A DNA stretch of 43,289 nucleotides from Prevotellaceae bacterium (GCA_029218445.1 JAQXRI010000033.1:1-43289), one strand, 5' to 3'. Positions 17,162 to 26,559 are shown, counted from the stretch's first letter. Translations and numbers: made by a program. Notes: generated from the sequence alone by a model not told the origin.

Positions 17162-18907
17162 ATGGAAAATAACTCACAGCTAATAGCACAATGTGTAGAG
17201 AAGGCTCAGCAATGGCTTTCGCCAGCTTTTGACGAGGAAACTCGCAATCAGGTACAGGAAATGCTCGACAAGGAAGACAAAAGTGACCTTGTTGACGCTT
17301 TTTACCAGAATCTGGAATTTGGAACAGGCGGTTTGCGCGGAATAATGGGCGTTGGCACCAACCGCATGAACAAATATATAGTAGGCATGGCCACACAGGG
17401 TTTTGCAAACTATCTTCTCAAGGCTTATCCTGGCAGGACAGACCTCGCCGTAGTAGTAGGCCACGACTGCCGCAACAATGGCCGCCTGTTTGCTGAAACC
17501 GTTGCCGACATTTTCTCTGCCAATGGCATCAAGGCATATCTCTTTGAGAGCCTACGTCCTACACCGGAGATTTCATTCGCCATTCGTCAGCTGGGCTGTC
17601 AAGCCGGCGTCAACGTTACGGCAAGCCACAATCCACGCGAATACAACGGCTACAAGGCCTACTGGGGTGACGGCGCACAGGTGCTTGCTCCACACGACAA
17701 GGGCATCATCGACGAGGTCAACAAGGTGACTATCGACGACGTGAAGTTTGAGGGCAACAAGGAACTCATCGAAATAATCGGTGGCGAGATGGACTGGGAC
17801 TATGTTCTCGCTGTTAAGGAAGCTATGGTTGACCAGGATGTCATCAACCGTCAGAAAGACCTCAACATCGTCTATTCGCCAATGCACGGCACAGGCCGCG
17901 TGATTGTTCCTCTCTGCCTCCGCTCATGGGGATTCCAGAACATACACGTAGTGCCTGAGCAGATGGTTATCGACGGCGACTTCCCAACAGTGGTTTCACC
18001 CAACCCTGAGAACGCCGAAGCCATGACCTTGGGCATGAAGCTCGGTACAAAGCTCAACGCCGACCTCGTTATCGCCTCCGACCCTGACGCCGACCGCTTG
18101 GCCATCGTTTGCCGCGACAGCAAGGGCGAATGGATAATCATCAACGGCAACCAGACAGCCATGATGTTGTCTTACTACATCATCGAGAACAAGAAGAAGC
18201 TCGGCAAGCTCAACCCATCGGACTTCATGGTAAAGACCATCGTTACCACCGAGGTAATAGCAAAGATAGCCAACCGCAATGGCGTTGAGATTCGCGACTG
18301 CTACACAGGCTTCAAGTGGATTGCCCGCGAGATAGCACTTTCAGAAGGCAAGCAGAAGTATATCGGCGGCGGCGAGGAGTCGTTTGGCTATCTGCCTTAC
18401 GACAAGGTTCGCGACAAGGACGCTCCAGCCTCTATCTGCCTCATTTGTGAAATTGCAGCATGGGCAAAGGACAATGGCCGCACGCTGTACGACCTGCTTA
18501 TGGACATCTACGTTGACTATGGCTTCTCACGCGAATTCACCGTCAACGTTGTCAAGCCGGGCAAGACAGGCGCCGACGAAATCAAGCAGATGCTTGCCGA
18601 CTTCCGCGCCAATCCTCCAAAGGACCTTGCAGGCAGCCCCATCACTGTTTGGAAAGACTTCCAGACACTCGAAGTTACCACAGCTGAAGGAACATCGAAG
18701 CTCGACATGCCGGCCACAAGCAATGTGCTCCAGTGGTTCTGCGCCGACGGCACAAAGATAAGTGTACGTCCTTCAGGCACTGAGCCAAAGATTAAGTTCT
18801 ATATAGAAGTTAAGGACGACTCAATGAAGAGCGCTGCCGACTACGACCGTTGCTTGGCTGATGCCAACGCAAAGATTGAAGCCATCAAGAAGTCGCTCAA
18901 TTTGTAA
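17162..18907 (+). CDS. Phosphoglucomutase / phosphomannomutase
   Basis: This 581-residue alpha-D-phosphohexomutase interconverts hexose 1- and 6-phosphates in the cytoplasm, supplying sugar nucleotides for polysaccharides. The four expected sites are present. The phosphoserine loop is TASHNPREYNG (S155). The metal loop is DPDADR, near residue 312. The sugar-binding loop is GGGEESFGY. The phosphate-binding loop near the C-terminus is RPSGTEPKIKF. Length and N-terminal FGTGGLRGIMGVG match the long, PgcA-like group. Whether glucose or mannose is the main substrate cannot be told from sequence. It has its own promoter and a strong terminator. Confidence 0.93.
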   Translation: MENNSQLIAQCVEKAQQWLSPAFDEETRNQVQEMLDKEDKSDLVDAFYQNLEFGTGGLRGIMGVGTNRMNKYIVGMATQGFANYLLKAYPGRTDLAVVVGHDCRNNGRLFAETVADIFSANGIKAYLFESLRPTPEISFAIRQLGCQAGVNVTASHNPREYNGYKAYWGDGAQVLAPHDKGIIDEVNKVTIDDVKFEGNKELIEIIGGEMDWDYVLAVKEAMVDQDVINRQKDLNIVYSPMHGTGRVIVPLCLRSWGFQNIHVVPEQMVIDGDFPTVVSPNPENAEAMTLGMKLGTKLNADLVIASDPDADRLAIVCRDSKGEWIIINGNQTAMMLSYYIIENKKKLGKLNPSDFMVKTIVTTEVIAKIANRNGVEIRDCYTGFKWIAREIALSEGKQKYIGGGEESFGYLPYDKVRDKDAPASICLICEIAAWAKDNGRTLYDLLMDIYVDYGFSREFTVNVVKPGKTGADEIKQMLADFRANPPKDLAGSPITVWKDFQTLEVTTAEGTSKLDMPATSNVLQWFCADGTKISVRPSGTEPKIKFYIEVKDDSMKSAADYDRCLADANAKIEAIKKSLNL

Positions 18908-18986
18908 AAAGCAATTCCCAAATTATGCCATTATGCCAGCTATTATGCCATTAAGAAAATAATAGTTGTATATGGAATAGATTTCA

Positions 18987-19020
18987 GGGCAGCGGTAAAT
19001 ATAGCCGCTGCCCTTTGTTT
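18987..19020 (+). terminator. rho-independent terminator after the phosphosugar mutase
   Basis: GGGCAGCGG (18987-18995) pairs perfectly with CCGCTGCCC (19005-19013) around a 9-base AT-rich loop. It is followed by TTTGTTTT. This closes the mutase transcript and separates it from the mltG promoter. Confidence 0.85.
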
Positions 19021-19041
19021 TGGCAGAAAATTGAAGAAAAG

Positions 19042-19073
19042 TTTGGCGGAACGAAGGAAATACTGTAATTTTG
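19042..19073 (+). promoter_or_regulatory. Promoter of mltG
   Basis: TTTG (19042-19045) and TAATTTTG (19066-19073) are 20 bp apart. Transcription should start near 19080. Possible start codons for mltG at or upstream of this point are therefore excluded. Confidence 0.75.
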
Positions 19074-19175
19074 CAGATGAAAGGAAGCATAAGGGCAAAA
19101 CGGCACGACAAGCACTTGTTGCCGCAGCCCTCGATTTGCTTCTGCTTTGCAAAAGAAAAAATAAAAACGAAAGAA

Positions 19176-20204
19176 ATGAAAAAGATTAGACCAAAGGTTT
19201 ATGTTTATGGAGCGGTGGCACTGGTGGCCATAATGGCCGTTTCGCTCTACTATTTCTTCTTTACAGTATTCTCAACGAAACCCACCGCTGAGTATTTGTA
19301 CATTGACGACGACGACAATATCGACTCGGTAATGGTGAAACTGCAACCAATGGCGTCGGCCCATTCGTTGACGGGATTCAGTACCTTGGCCAGACATTTT
19401 GGATATGATGGCGAGAAGATACATACCGGAAGATATGAAATAACTCCCAACACCAGCACATTCACCCTGTTCAGGCACATAAAGAATGGCATGCAAAGCC
19501 CCGTCAAGCTCACCATACCCGAATCGCGAACCATTGAACGCTTGGCAGGAACTCTGGCCGACAAGTTGATGATTGACAGTGCCGAGATAGCCGAACATCT
19601 GGCCGACGACGCCTTCTGCTCGAAATATGGCCACGACACAGCCACCATAATGGCCTTGTTCATTCCCGATACATACGAAGTGTATTGGAACATCTCGTTG
19701 GAGAGGTTGATGGAGAAGATGCAGAAGAGCAATCAACGCTTTTGGAACGCCAACCGCAAGCAGAAAGCCGACGCACTCGGCCTCACGCCAGTTGAAATAT
19801 CGACCATGGCAAGCATTATTGACGAAGAGACAGCCAACAACGGCGAAAAACCAATGATAGCCGGCATGTACTACAACCGACTGAAGATAAACATGCCGTT
19901 GCAGGCCGACCCGACGATAAAGTTCGCCCATAAGGACTTTGCCCTTCGACGCATCTACAACAAGCTGTTGACCATCGACAGCCCTTACAACACCTACAAA
20001 AATGCAGGACTGCCTCCAGGACCCATAAAGATTGCGTCGGTGGCGGGCATTGACGCCGTTCTGAACCTTGTCAACCACAATTACCTTTACATGTGTGCCA
20101 AGGAAGACTTTTCAGGCACCCACAATTTTGCAGTGACATATCAGGAACATCTGCGCAACGCCGCAAGATATGCAAAAGCACTTAACGAAAGAGGGATTAA
20201 GTAA
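19176..20204 (+). CDS. mltG: Endolytic transglycosylase MltG
   Basis: A 342-residue inner-membrane murein endolyase of the YceG family that cuts nascent glycan strands and so limits their length. It begins MKKIRPKVYVYG, with one transmembrane helix at about residues 9-28. A LysM-like region follows, then the catalytic YceG domain. The motif STMASIIDEETANNGEK contains the expected catalytic Glu, followed by AGMYYNRLKINMPLQADPT. The late PYNTYKNAGLPPGPI is also diagnostic. The frame extends upstream to TTG 19071, but that codon lies inside the promoter, so ATG 19176 is chosen. Confidence 0.93.
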   Translation: MKKIRPKVYVYGAVALVAIMAVSLYYFFFTVFSTKPTAEYLYIDDDDNIDSVMVKLQPMASAHSLTGFSTLARHFGYDGEKIHTGRYEITPNTSTFTLFRHIKNGMQSPVKLTIPESRTIERLAGTLADKLMIDSAEIAEHLADDAFCSKYGHDTATIMALFIPDTYEVYWNISLERLMEKMQKSNQRFWNANRKQKADALGLTPVEISTMASIIDEETANNGEKPMIAGMYYNRLKINMPLQADPTIKFAHKDFALRRIYNKLLTIDSPYNTYKNAGLPPGPIKIASVAGIDAVLNLVNHNYLYMCAKEDFSGTHNFAVTYQEHLRNAARYAKALNERGIK

Positions 20205-20208
20205 TAAT

Positions 20209-20274
20209 TGTCCGAAAATTCCGAAAATCTCTAATTTTTAATATTGTTTATAGTAAATTGTTCCATTTCGGACA
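20209..20274. promoter_or_regulatory. Separated inverted repeat upstream of the export operon
   Basis: TGTCCGAAA (20209-20217) and its complement TTTCGGACA (20266-20274) flank 48 AT-rich bases. They end about 20 bp ahead of the -7 element at 20295. This could be an operator for the export operon or a loose stem in the 3' end of mltG. No regulator gene lies beside it. Confidence 0.4.
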
Positions 20275-20294
20275 TGACATTCGTATATTTTTCA

Positions 20295-20302
20295 TAACTT
20301 TG
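20295..20302 (+). promoter_or_regulatory. -7 promoter element of the export operon
   Basis: TAACTTTG matches the TAnnTTTG consensus, 41 bp ahead of the first gene. No good -33 TTTG is present at the right distance, which fits a promoter that needs an activator. Confidence 0.55.
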
Positions 20303-20342
20303 CAATCGATTTTGTTAACGAAATAGTAGAATTGAATAAAAA

Positions 20343-21215
20343 ATGAATAAAAAGATTGTTTTGCCACTTGTCGCAGTCATCATACTGCTTGTGGCGGGAG
20401 TTGCCTATTTGGCCTTCAACCTTACAAAACAGAAAAGGGTGAATGAGGAAATGCAGGAATTGGCCGATCTCGACAAGAAGGAGATGGAAAACGAGTATGA
20501 ACAGTTTGCCCGTCAGTACAGCGAGATGAAAACCCAAATCAACAACGACTCGATAGTGGCACAACTCACTCAGGAGCAAATGCGCACACAGCAGCTGCTG
20601 GAGGAGCTGAAGCAGGTGAAGGCTTCGGATGCCCGCGAAATAGCACGACTGAAAAAGGAGCTTGCCACCGTCAGGGCCGTCTTGAGGACATACGTCTTGG
20701 AAATCGACTCGCTCAATCGTTTGAACGAGAACCTTACCGCCGAGAACAATAGGGTGAAGGGACAGTATGCTGAAGCTACGCGCAAGATTGAAGGCTTGAG
20801 CAGCGAGCGAGCATCGCTGTCGGAGAAAGTGGCCATAGCGGCTCAGCTCGACGCCACAGGAATAAATATGGTGGTGAAGAAGAAGAACGGCAAGCCGGCA
20901 AAGAAAATAAAGGACGCAAAGAGCATTGAAGTCAATTTCACCATAGCAAGAAACGTTACCGCAAGCAATGGATTGCGCACATTCTATGTGAGAATAGCAA
21001 CACCCGCAGGAAACACCTTGGGTGGAGGCGGCTCGTTCCAATATGAGAACCGCACCATAGAGTGTTCGATGAAAAAAGCGGTGGAATACTCAGGAGAAGC
21101 TATTACACTGACTACTTATCGACAGGTGTCGGAATACCTTGAAGCAGGTACTTATACCGTCAGCATCTTTGCTGATGGCAATATGATTGGTTCACGTACG
21201 TTTAATTTCAATTGA
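20343..21215 (+). CDS. Membrane-anchored coiled-coil protein, unknown function
   Basis: A 290-residue protein with a short N-terminal cytoplasmic tail and a membrane helix (about residues 5-25, IVLPLVAVIILLVAGVAYLA). A long coiled coil follows (about 30-175), rich in Glu, Lys and Gln with regular hydrophobic positions. The C-terminal domain (about 185-290) is beta-rich: KSIEVNFTIARN, then GSFQYENRTIECS, and GTYTVSIFADGNMIGSRTF at the end. That end resembles an Ig-like fold. I recognise no named family. It lies 4 bp ahead of the TolC-like gene and is first in the export operon, so a role in assembling or gating the exporter is possible but unproven. Confidence 0.75.
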   Translation: MNKKIVLPLVAVIILLVAGVAYLAFNLTKQKRVNEEMQELADLDKKEMENEYEQFARQYSEMKTQINNDSIVAQLTQEQMRTQQLLEELKQVKASDAREIARLKKELATVRAVLRTYVLEIDSLNRLNENLTAENNRVKGQYAEATRKIEGLSSERASLSEKVAIAAQLDATGINMVVKKKNGKPAKKIKDAKSIEVNFTIARNVTASNGLRTFYVRIATPAGNTLGGGGSFQYENRTIECSMKKAVEYSGEAITLTTYRQVSEYLEAGTYTVSIFADGNMIGSRTFNFN

Positions 21216-21219
21216 ATTA

Positions 21220-22659
21220 ATGGTTAGCAAAAAGTGTTTGATTCCATCGCTTATGATGGCGTGCATGACGGCATTGCCGGTAAAGGCCCAGCAGGTGCTG
21301 AGCTTGGACAGTTGTCGTCAGATGGCATTGCGCAACAACAAGCTGATGGGGGTGGCAAGGGTGAAAAAGGACATGGCGCGGAATGTCCGCAAGTCAGCCC
21401 GCACCAAATACTTGCCACGCGTTAATGCCTTTGGTGGCTATATGTACACCAGCAAGGAGTTTTCGCTCTTGAGCGACGACCAAAAGCAGAAATTGGGCAA
21501 TCTTGGCAGCACTACAATAGAAACGGCGGGACAGATGATACCCGAACTGGGTAAGGTGTTGTCGCCGCAGTCAATAGGCTCGCTTGCCAACATGCTGAAC
21601 GCCACGGGAATGGGGCTTGTTGACGCCTTGCATACCGACACGCGCAACATGTTTGCCGCAACGGTGCAGGTTACTCAACCGCTTTTCATGGGTGGCAGCA
21701 TTCTTGCCATGAACAAGATGGCCGACATTGCTGAAATGATGGCGGAGAACAGTGCCGAGGCACAGAAGCAGATGACGCTTTACAACATCGACCAAGCCTA
21801 CTGGACGGTGGTGTCGTTGAAGCACAAGAAGAAGTTGGCCGAAAGTTTTCTCGAACTCGTAAGGAAACTCGACGACGACGTAAGCAAGATGATTCGCGAA
21901 GGAGTGGCCACAAGAGCCGACGGGCTGAAGGTGGGCGTAAAGGTGAACGAGGCCGAGATGTCGCTTACGCAAGTGGAAAACGGACTGGCCTTGTCGAAAA
22001 TGCTGCTTTGCCAGCTCTGTGGCATACCGGTGGACAGCGACATTGATTTGGAGGAAAAGAATATCGACATTGTTTCGGGAGGCAACACCTTAGACAATGT
22101 GAACATCAACCTGCGCCCCGAACTGCAGGTGTTGCAGAACACTGTTGACATGAGCCGTCAGACTACCAACATATTAAAGGCAGGCAATCTGCCGAAGGTG
22201 ATGGTGGCCGGCGGATATACTGTGAGCAACCCGAATGTTACAAACAGCTTTGAGCGCAGCTTTGCTGGATTGTGGAATGTAGGCGTAATAATCAGTGTCC
22301 CGGTGTGGAATTGGGGAGATGTGGCTTATAAGGTAAGGGCGTCGAAAAATGCCACTACCATTGCCACACTTGAACTGAACGAAGCAAGGGAAAAGGTGGA
22401 GCTGCAGGTAAACCAATGCCAATACAAGGTGGACGAAGCCTACAAGCGCCTGAAGATGGCAACAGCCAACACGAAGAAGGCCGAAGAAAATCTGCGTTGT
22501 GCCAATGTGGGATTCCGTGAAGGCGTAATGGAATCGACGGCGGTGATGGAGGCTCAGACCGCTTGGCTGCAGGCACAGTCACAACGTATAGATGCAGAAA
22601 TTGATGTCAAACTCAGTCAGGTGGCCCTGAACAAGGCACTTGGCACATTACAGGAATAA
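21220..22659 (+). CDS. TolC-family outer membrane efflux protein
   Basis: A 479-residue outer-membrane channel protein. ATG 21220 gives a clean signal peptide (VSKKCLIPSLMMACMTALPV, cleavage near K-A-Q). The mature part shows the long helical hairpins of the OEP family, with two halves related by repeat: AEAQKQMTLYNIDQAYW near 200, and NEAREKVELQVNQCQYKVD near 395. The stretch LFMGGSILAMNKMAD is characteristic of TolC. A frame-consistent start at 21187 would overlap the previous gene and spoil the signal peptide. It would provide the outer-membrane exit for the following HlyD-like protein and ABC-2 permeases. Confidence 0.92.
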   Translation: MVSKKCLIPSLMMACMTALPVKAQQVLSLDSCRQMALRNNKLMGVARVKKDMARNVRKSARTKYLPRVNAFGGYMYTSKEFSLLSDDQKQKLGNLGSTTIETAGQMIPELGKVLSPQSIGSLANMLNATGMGLVDALHTDTRNMFAATVQVTQPLFMGGSILAMNKMADIAEMMAENSAEAQKQMTLYNIDQAYWTVVSLKHKKKLAESFLELVRKLDDDVSKMIREGVATRADGLKVGVKVNEAEMSLTQVENGLALSKMLLCQLCGIPVDSDIDLEEKNIDIVSGGNTLDNVNINLRPELQVLQNTVDMSRQTTNILKAGNLPKVMVAGGYTVSNPNVTNSFERSFAGLWNVGVIISVPVWNWGDVAYKVRASKNATTIATLELNEAREKVELQVNQCQYKVDEAYKRLKMATANTKKAEENLRCANVGFREGVMESTAVMEAQTAWLQAQSQRIDAEIDVKLSQVALNKALGTLQE

Positions 22660-22663
22660 TATT

Positions 22664-23653
22664 ATGTCAGCAAAATCACAACATAGCAACATATTACTTG
22701 CCGTTATTGGTTTTACGGCTGTCATTGCGGTAGTGGCCATCATAGGCTTCTTTACTTTAGGACAAAAGGACAACACGATACAGGGTCAAGTGGAAGTGAC
22801 TGAATACAGGGTTTCGAGCAAGGTGCCCGGACGTATTCTTGAACTGCGTGTAAAGGAAGGCGACTATGTAAAGGTAGGCGACACGCTTGCCATACTTGAC
22901 GCTCCGGAAGTGAAGGCCAAGATGGCACAGGCGCGTGGAGTGGAGGATGCCGCGGCGGCCATGAGCGAAATGGCACAGAAAGGAGCACGTCAGGAACAGG
23001 TCAGGGGAGCCTTTGAACTGTTGCAGCAGGCAAAGGCTGGACTGGAGATAGCCGAGAAATCGTACAACAGAGTGCAGAGGCTGTTTGACGAAGGCGTAAT
23101 GAGCGAGCAGAAGCGCGATGAAGCATACGCCAACTACAAGGCCATGGAGGCGCAGGTGAAGGCCGCGCAAAGTCAATACGACATGGCACGCAATGGCGCA
23201 CGACGCGAAGAAAAGCTGGCTGCGGCGGCACAGGTGGAAAGGGCCAAGGGAGCCGTTGCTGAAGTGAACTCCTACATAAACGAAACTGTACAGATAGCAC
23301 AGATGGAAGGCGAGGTGAGCGAGGTTTATCCGCGTGTGGGTGAACTTGTGGGCACTGGCGCGCCAATAATGAGCATCTCGCTGATGAATGACGTTTGGGG
23401 CACTTTCAACATTCGCGAAGACCAACTGGAAGGGCTTACCGTAGGTTCCACTTTCAGCGCATTTGTACCAGCCTTCAACAAGGAAGTGCAGATGAAGGTT
23501 TACTACATGAAGGACCAAGGAAGCTATGCCGTTTGGAAAGCCACCAAGGCCAACGGCCAATATGACCTGAAAACATTTGAAATCAAGGCGCGTCCCATGG
23601 AAAAGCTCGACGGACTGCGTCCCGGAATGTCACTTGTTATAAATAGACCATGA
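22664..23653 (+). CDS. HlyD-family membrane fusion protein
   Basis: A 329-residue periplasmic adaptor. It has one membrane helix near the N-terminus (about residues 12-34). A biotinyl/lipoyl-like half-motif follows (TEYRVSSKVPGRILELRVKE, about 50-70), then a coiled-coil hairpin (about 85-195). The second lipoyl half comes next (EGEVSEVYPRVGELVGTGAP). The short beta-barrel domain ends at LRPGMSLVINRP. This matches the YbhG/YhiI-type adaptors that serve ABC-2 exporters. The start at 22664 lies 4 bp after the TolC stop. The last codons overlap the next start by 4 bp (ATGA), showing translational coupling. Confidence 0.92.
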   Translation: MSAKSQHSNILLAVIGFTAVIAVVAIIGFFTLGQKDNTIQGQVEVTEYRVSSKVPGRILELRVKEGDYVKVGDTLAILDAPEVKAKMAQARGVEDAAAAMSEMAQKGARQEQVRGAFELLQQAKAGLEIAEKSYNRVQRLFDEGVMSEQKRDEAYANYKAMEAQVKAAQSQYDMARNGARREEKLAAAAQVERAKGAVAEVNSYINETVQIAQMEGEVSEVYPRVGELVGTGAPIMSISLMNDVWGTFNIREDQLEGLTVGSTFSAFVPAFNKEVQMKVYYMKDQGSYAVWKATKANGQYDLKTFEIKARPMEKLDGLRPGMSLVINRP

Positions 23654-24834
23654 CAAAGAACACCAACTCTTTGCTGAAGTCGTTGTGGGCAACAGCTTGT
23701 CGTGAATGCGGCTTGATGCGCCACGATGCCATGTATGCAGTGTGCCTGGTGCTGTTTCCCATTCTCGTGACCATCTTCTTCACCACGCTCATGGGAGAGG
23801 GACAGCCTGAAGACATGCCCATTGGCGTTGTTGACCTCGACCGTTCGTCAACCTCCCGCAACATTTCACGTCGGCTGGACTCGTTCCAAAGCAGTAGGGT
23901 CGTTGCCCGCTATGAAAGTGTGGAGGAAGCGCGAAAGGCCATGCAAAGAGGGGAAATTTACGGATTCCTTTACATGCCTAAAGGAATGTCGTCAAACTTG
24001 CTTGCAAGCCGACAGCCGAAGATGTCGTTCTATTATACCATGTCGTCGCTTACGGCAGGCTCACTTGTCTATCGCGACATGAAAACGATATCCACCCTTG
24101 CCTCGGCAGCTGTGGGGCAGGCTACGATGAAGGCTAAAGGAGCCAACGACGGGCAGATAATGGCATTCCTGCAACCCATACAAGTTGACTTGCACCAAAT
24201 AAGCAATCCCTACACCAACTACAACGTGTATCTCTCGACGATGTTGGTGCCGGGTGTGCTGATGTTGTTCATGTTTCTTGTTACGGCCTATTCAATGGGT
24301 ACGGAACTGAAATTCTCACGTTCAAACGATTGGCTCTCTACGGCAGGCGACAACATTGTCGTGGCCGTTGCAGGAAAGATGTTGCCGCAGACTACCGTCA
24401 GCTTGGCCATAATGTACGGATATATGGCCTACATCTATGGCATACTGCATTTCCCGTGTCCGGGAGGCCTTGGAGTGCTGTTGCTGACGGGACTGCTGAT
24501 GGTGTTGTCGGCTGAAGGATTCGGCATGTTCGTGTTTGGCCTCATGCCCTCGATGCGCATGTCGATGAGCGTGTGTTCGCTTTGGGCGGTGTTGAGCTTC
24601 TCAATGGTGGGCACGGCTTTCCCCGTATTGTCGATGGACGCGTCATTGCAGGCGTTGTCGTGGTTGTTTCCGCTGCGTCACTATTTCGTGATTTACCAGA
24701 CTTCCATTTTCAACGACTATCCGCTTGCCGACGCATGGACTCATGTGGTTGCCTTGGCAGCATTTGCCACGCTGCCCATCATCATTCTCCCCAAGCTCGG
24801 AAATGCCATGCGCAATTATGTATATATCCCTTAG
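23650..24834 (+). CDS. ABC-2 type exporter permease, first subunit
   Basis: A 394-residue inner-membrane permease of the ABC2_membrane_3 / YhhJ-YbhS type. It has one N-terminal helix (about 28-48), then a large periplasmic domain (about 50-190, including MPIGVVDLDRSSTSRNISRR). At least five more helices lie between about 195 and 390. It has no Walker A or B motif, so ATP hydrolysis must come from another protein. The start overlaps the HlyD-like stop by 4 bp. The second permease follows 21 bp later. Substrate unknown; relatives export drugs or lipids. Confidence 0.92.
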   Translation: MTKNTNSLLKSLWATACRECGLMRHDAMYAVCLVLFPILVTIFFTTLMGEGQPEDMPIGVVDLDRSSTSRNISRRLDSFQSSRVVARYESVEEARKAMQRGEIYGFLYMPKGMSSNLLASRQPKMSFYYTMSSLTAGSLVYRDMKTISTLASAAVGQATMKAKGANDGQIMAFLQPIQVDLHQISNPYTNYNVYLSTMLVPGVLMLFMFLVTAYSMGTELKFSRSNDWLSTAGDNIVVAVAGKMLPQTTVSLAIMYGYMAYIYGILHFPCPGGLGVLLLTGLLMVLSAEGFGMFVFGLMPSMRMSMSVCSLWAVLSFSMVGTAFPVLSMDASLQALSWLFPLRHYFVIYQTSIFNDYPLADAWTHVVALAAFATLPIIILPKLGNAMRNYVYIP

Positions 24835-24855
24835 AATTAAGTAAACGGAAACGGT

Positions 24856-26052
24856 ATGAGATTGTTTAATTACATAGGCAGAGGAATATCAGACATCTGC
24901 CGGATATGGGCAGAGGAAATGAAGAATGTGGTACGCGACGAGGGCGTGCTGATATTTTTCGTTCTTGTTCCGTTGGCCTATCCCTTGCTTTATTCTTGGA
25001 TTTACAACAACGAGATGGCGCGTGAAGTGCCCGTGGTTGTGGTTGACCAGTCGAACAGTGCCGAAACGCGCCAATTCATTCGCCTTGCCGACGCCTCGCC
25101 CAATGTGTCGGTTTACGCTCATGCCAACAGCATCGACGAAGCCCAGCGGATGATAGCCCGTGGCGATGCCTATGGCATATACGTGTTGCCTTCTGATTTC
25201 TCACAACGGCTCAACCGCAACGAGCAGACGGCTGTGGTGGTATATTGCGACATGAGCCTCATGCTGGCTTACAAGGCGGTGTATCAAACGGCGGTTGACG
25301 TGTCGGGAGAGATGAACAAGGAGATACAGATAAGCATGTTGGGCAATTCAACGACAAGGCAAGACGAGATAGCCACCAAGCCTTTGGATTTTGAAGAGGT
25401 GGCAATGTTCAACCCCACTACAGGCTATGGGTCGTTCATTATTCCAGGCGTGCTGATGCTCATCATTCAGCAGACGCTCGTGCTTGGCATAGGCCTATCG
25501 GCAGGAACAGCACGCGAGAAAAACCAATTCAACGAGCTGGTGTCGATGAGTCAGCGCAATCAGGGCTACTGCAGCATCGTACTTGGCAAGTCGATGTGCT
25601 ACTTTATGATTTACGTTGTTTTGGCGGCCTATCTGACACTGATAGTTCCCAAGATATTCAGCTTTACCTCGCTGCCCAATCCTTCGGCTCTGCTGGGCAT
25701 GATGCTGCCATATCTTTTGGCCTGCATATTCTTTGGAATAACCGTTTCGTGCATGGTGCGTTATCGTGAGAATGTAATACTTCTCGTGGTGTTCATGTCG
25801 GTGCCATTGTTGTTTGTCTCAGGCGTTTCGTGGCCACAGAGCAACATTCCCAAAGTGTGGGAATGCCTTTCATGGCTCTTCCCCTCAACTTTCGGCATCA
25901 GGGCTTTTGTACGAATAAACACAATGGGAGCCGAGCTAAACGATGTGATAAACGAGTACAGGGCACTGTGGATTCAGGCCATGTTCTATTTCTTCACTGC
26001 CTGTGGAGTGTATCGTCATAGGATAATGTCGGCACGAAGTCATGACGCTTAG
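24856..26052 (+). CDS. ABC-2 type exporter permease, second subunit
   Basis: A 398-residue permease similar in plan to its neighbour. It has an N-terminal helix (about 30-50: FFVLVPLAYPLLYSWIY) and a periplasmic domain (VPVVVVDQSNSAETRQF to about 195). A C-terminal bundle of membrane helices runs to about 390. The two probably form a heterodimeric channel. The ATPase expected in a YbhF/YhiH-like system is not encoded before or after it; the next genes are convergent and belong to an envelope-stress operon ending 15 bp away. Confidence 0.92.
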   Translation: MRLFNYIGRGISDICRIWAEEMKNVVRDEGVLIFFVLVPLAYPLLYSWIYNNEMAREVPVVVVDQSNSAETRQFIRLADASPNVSVYAHANSIDEAQRMIARGDAYGIYVLPSDFSQRLNRNEQTAVVVYCDMSLMLAYKAVYQTAVDVSGEMNKEIQISMLGNSTTRQDEIATKPLDFEEVAMFNPTTGYGSFIIPGVLMLIIQQTLVLGIGLSAGTAREKNQFNELVSMSQRNQGYCSIVLGKSMCYFMIYVVLAAYLTLIVPKIFSFTSLPNPSALLGMMLPYLLACIFFGITVSCMVRYRENVILLVVFMSVPLLFVSGVSWPQSNIPKVWECLSWLFPSTFGIRAFVRINTMGAELNDVINEYRALWIQAMFYFFTACGVYRHRIMSARSHDA

Positions 26053-26066
26053 GCGGCAAGTGGCGG

Positions 26067-26516
26067 TCATTTGCCTTTGTTGCTCCACTTCTTGAGCATT
26101 TTCCTGTGGAATTTGTCTTCAGCATGTATCACCTTCATCACTTTGCATGCCGGAAGCACTTTCAGGAATTTGTTGTGATACTGCTGTTGAATCTGCTTCA
26201 GCTCAATGTCCATCTTGTCCTTTTGCCTGATGGCCTCGGCACACGACTTGTCATTGTTGAGGTTTTGCCTGTCGATGTCCCTCATCGCATTGAAAACCTT
26301 GCGCATCTTTATGTGCATTTCCCTGAACAGCGGGAAGAAGTCGGCCGCCTCTTTGCCGGTCAGCTGCGCCTCTTGGGCTACAAACTGCTCAAGCTGCTTT
26401 GCAAACTCGTCCTTTGAGAATTTCGAGCCTTGGTTGCCTTTGTGTTGTTGTGCAAAGGAACCCATTGACATTGCCACTGTTAATATTAATATGGTACAGA
26501 ATCTAATCATGTTCAT
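26067..26516 (-). CDS. Periplasmic Spy/CpxP-like protein
   Basis: A 149-residue exported protein with a signal peptide (MNMIRFCTILILTVAMSMGS, cleavage near F-A-Q). The mature chain is highly charged and helical: FVAQEAQLTGKEAADFFPLF and KMRKVFNAMRDIDRQ. It resembles the small Spy/CpxP-like or 'periplasmic heavy metal sensor' proteins that often follow sigma/anti-sigma pairs in Bacteroidetes, but the LTxxQ motifs are not exact. ATG 26516 was chosen; 26510 or 26537 are possible. It is the last gene of the envelope operon, so it may act as an output or feedback sensor of the sigma factor. Confidence 0.72.
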   Translation of the reverse strand: MNMIRFCTILILTVAMSMGSFAQQHKGNQGSKFSKDEFAKQLEQFVAQEAQLTGKEAADFFPLFREMHIKMRKVFNAMRDIDRQNLNNDKSCAEAIRQKDKMDIELKQIQQQYHNKFLKVLPACKVMKVIHAEDKFHRKMLKKWSNKGK

Positions 26517-26559
26517 TTTTTTTACTAAGATAAACAAATATCAAACTCATAATAAAGCT

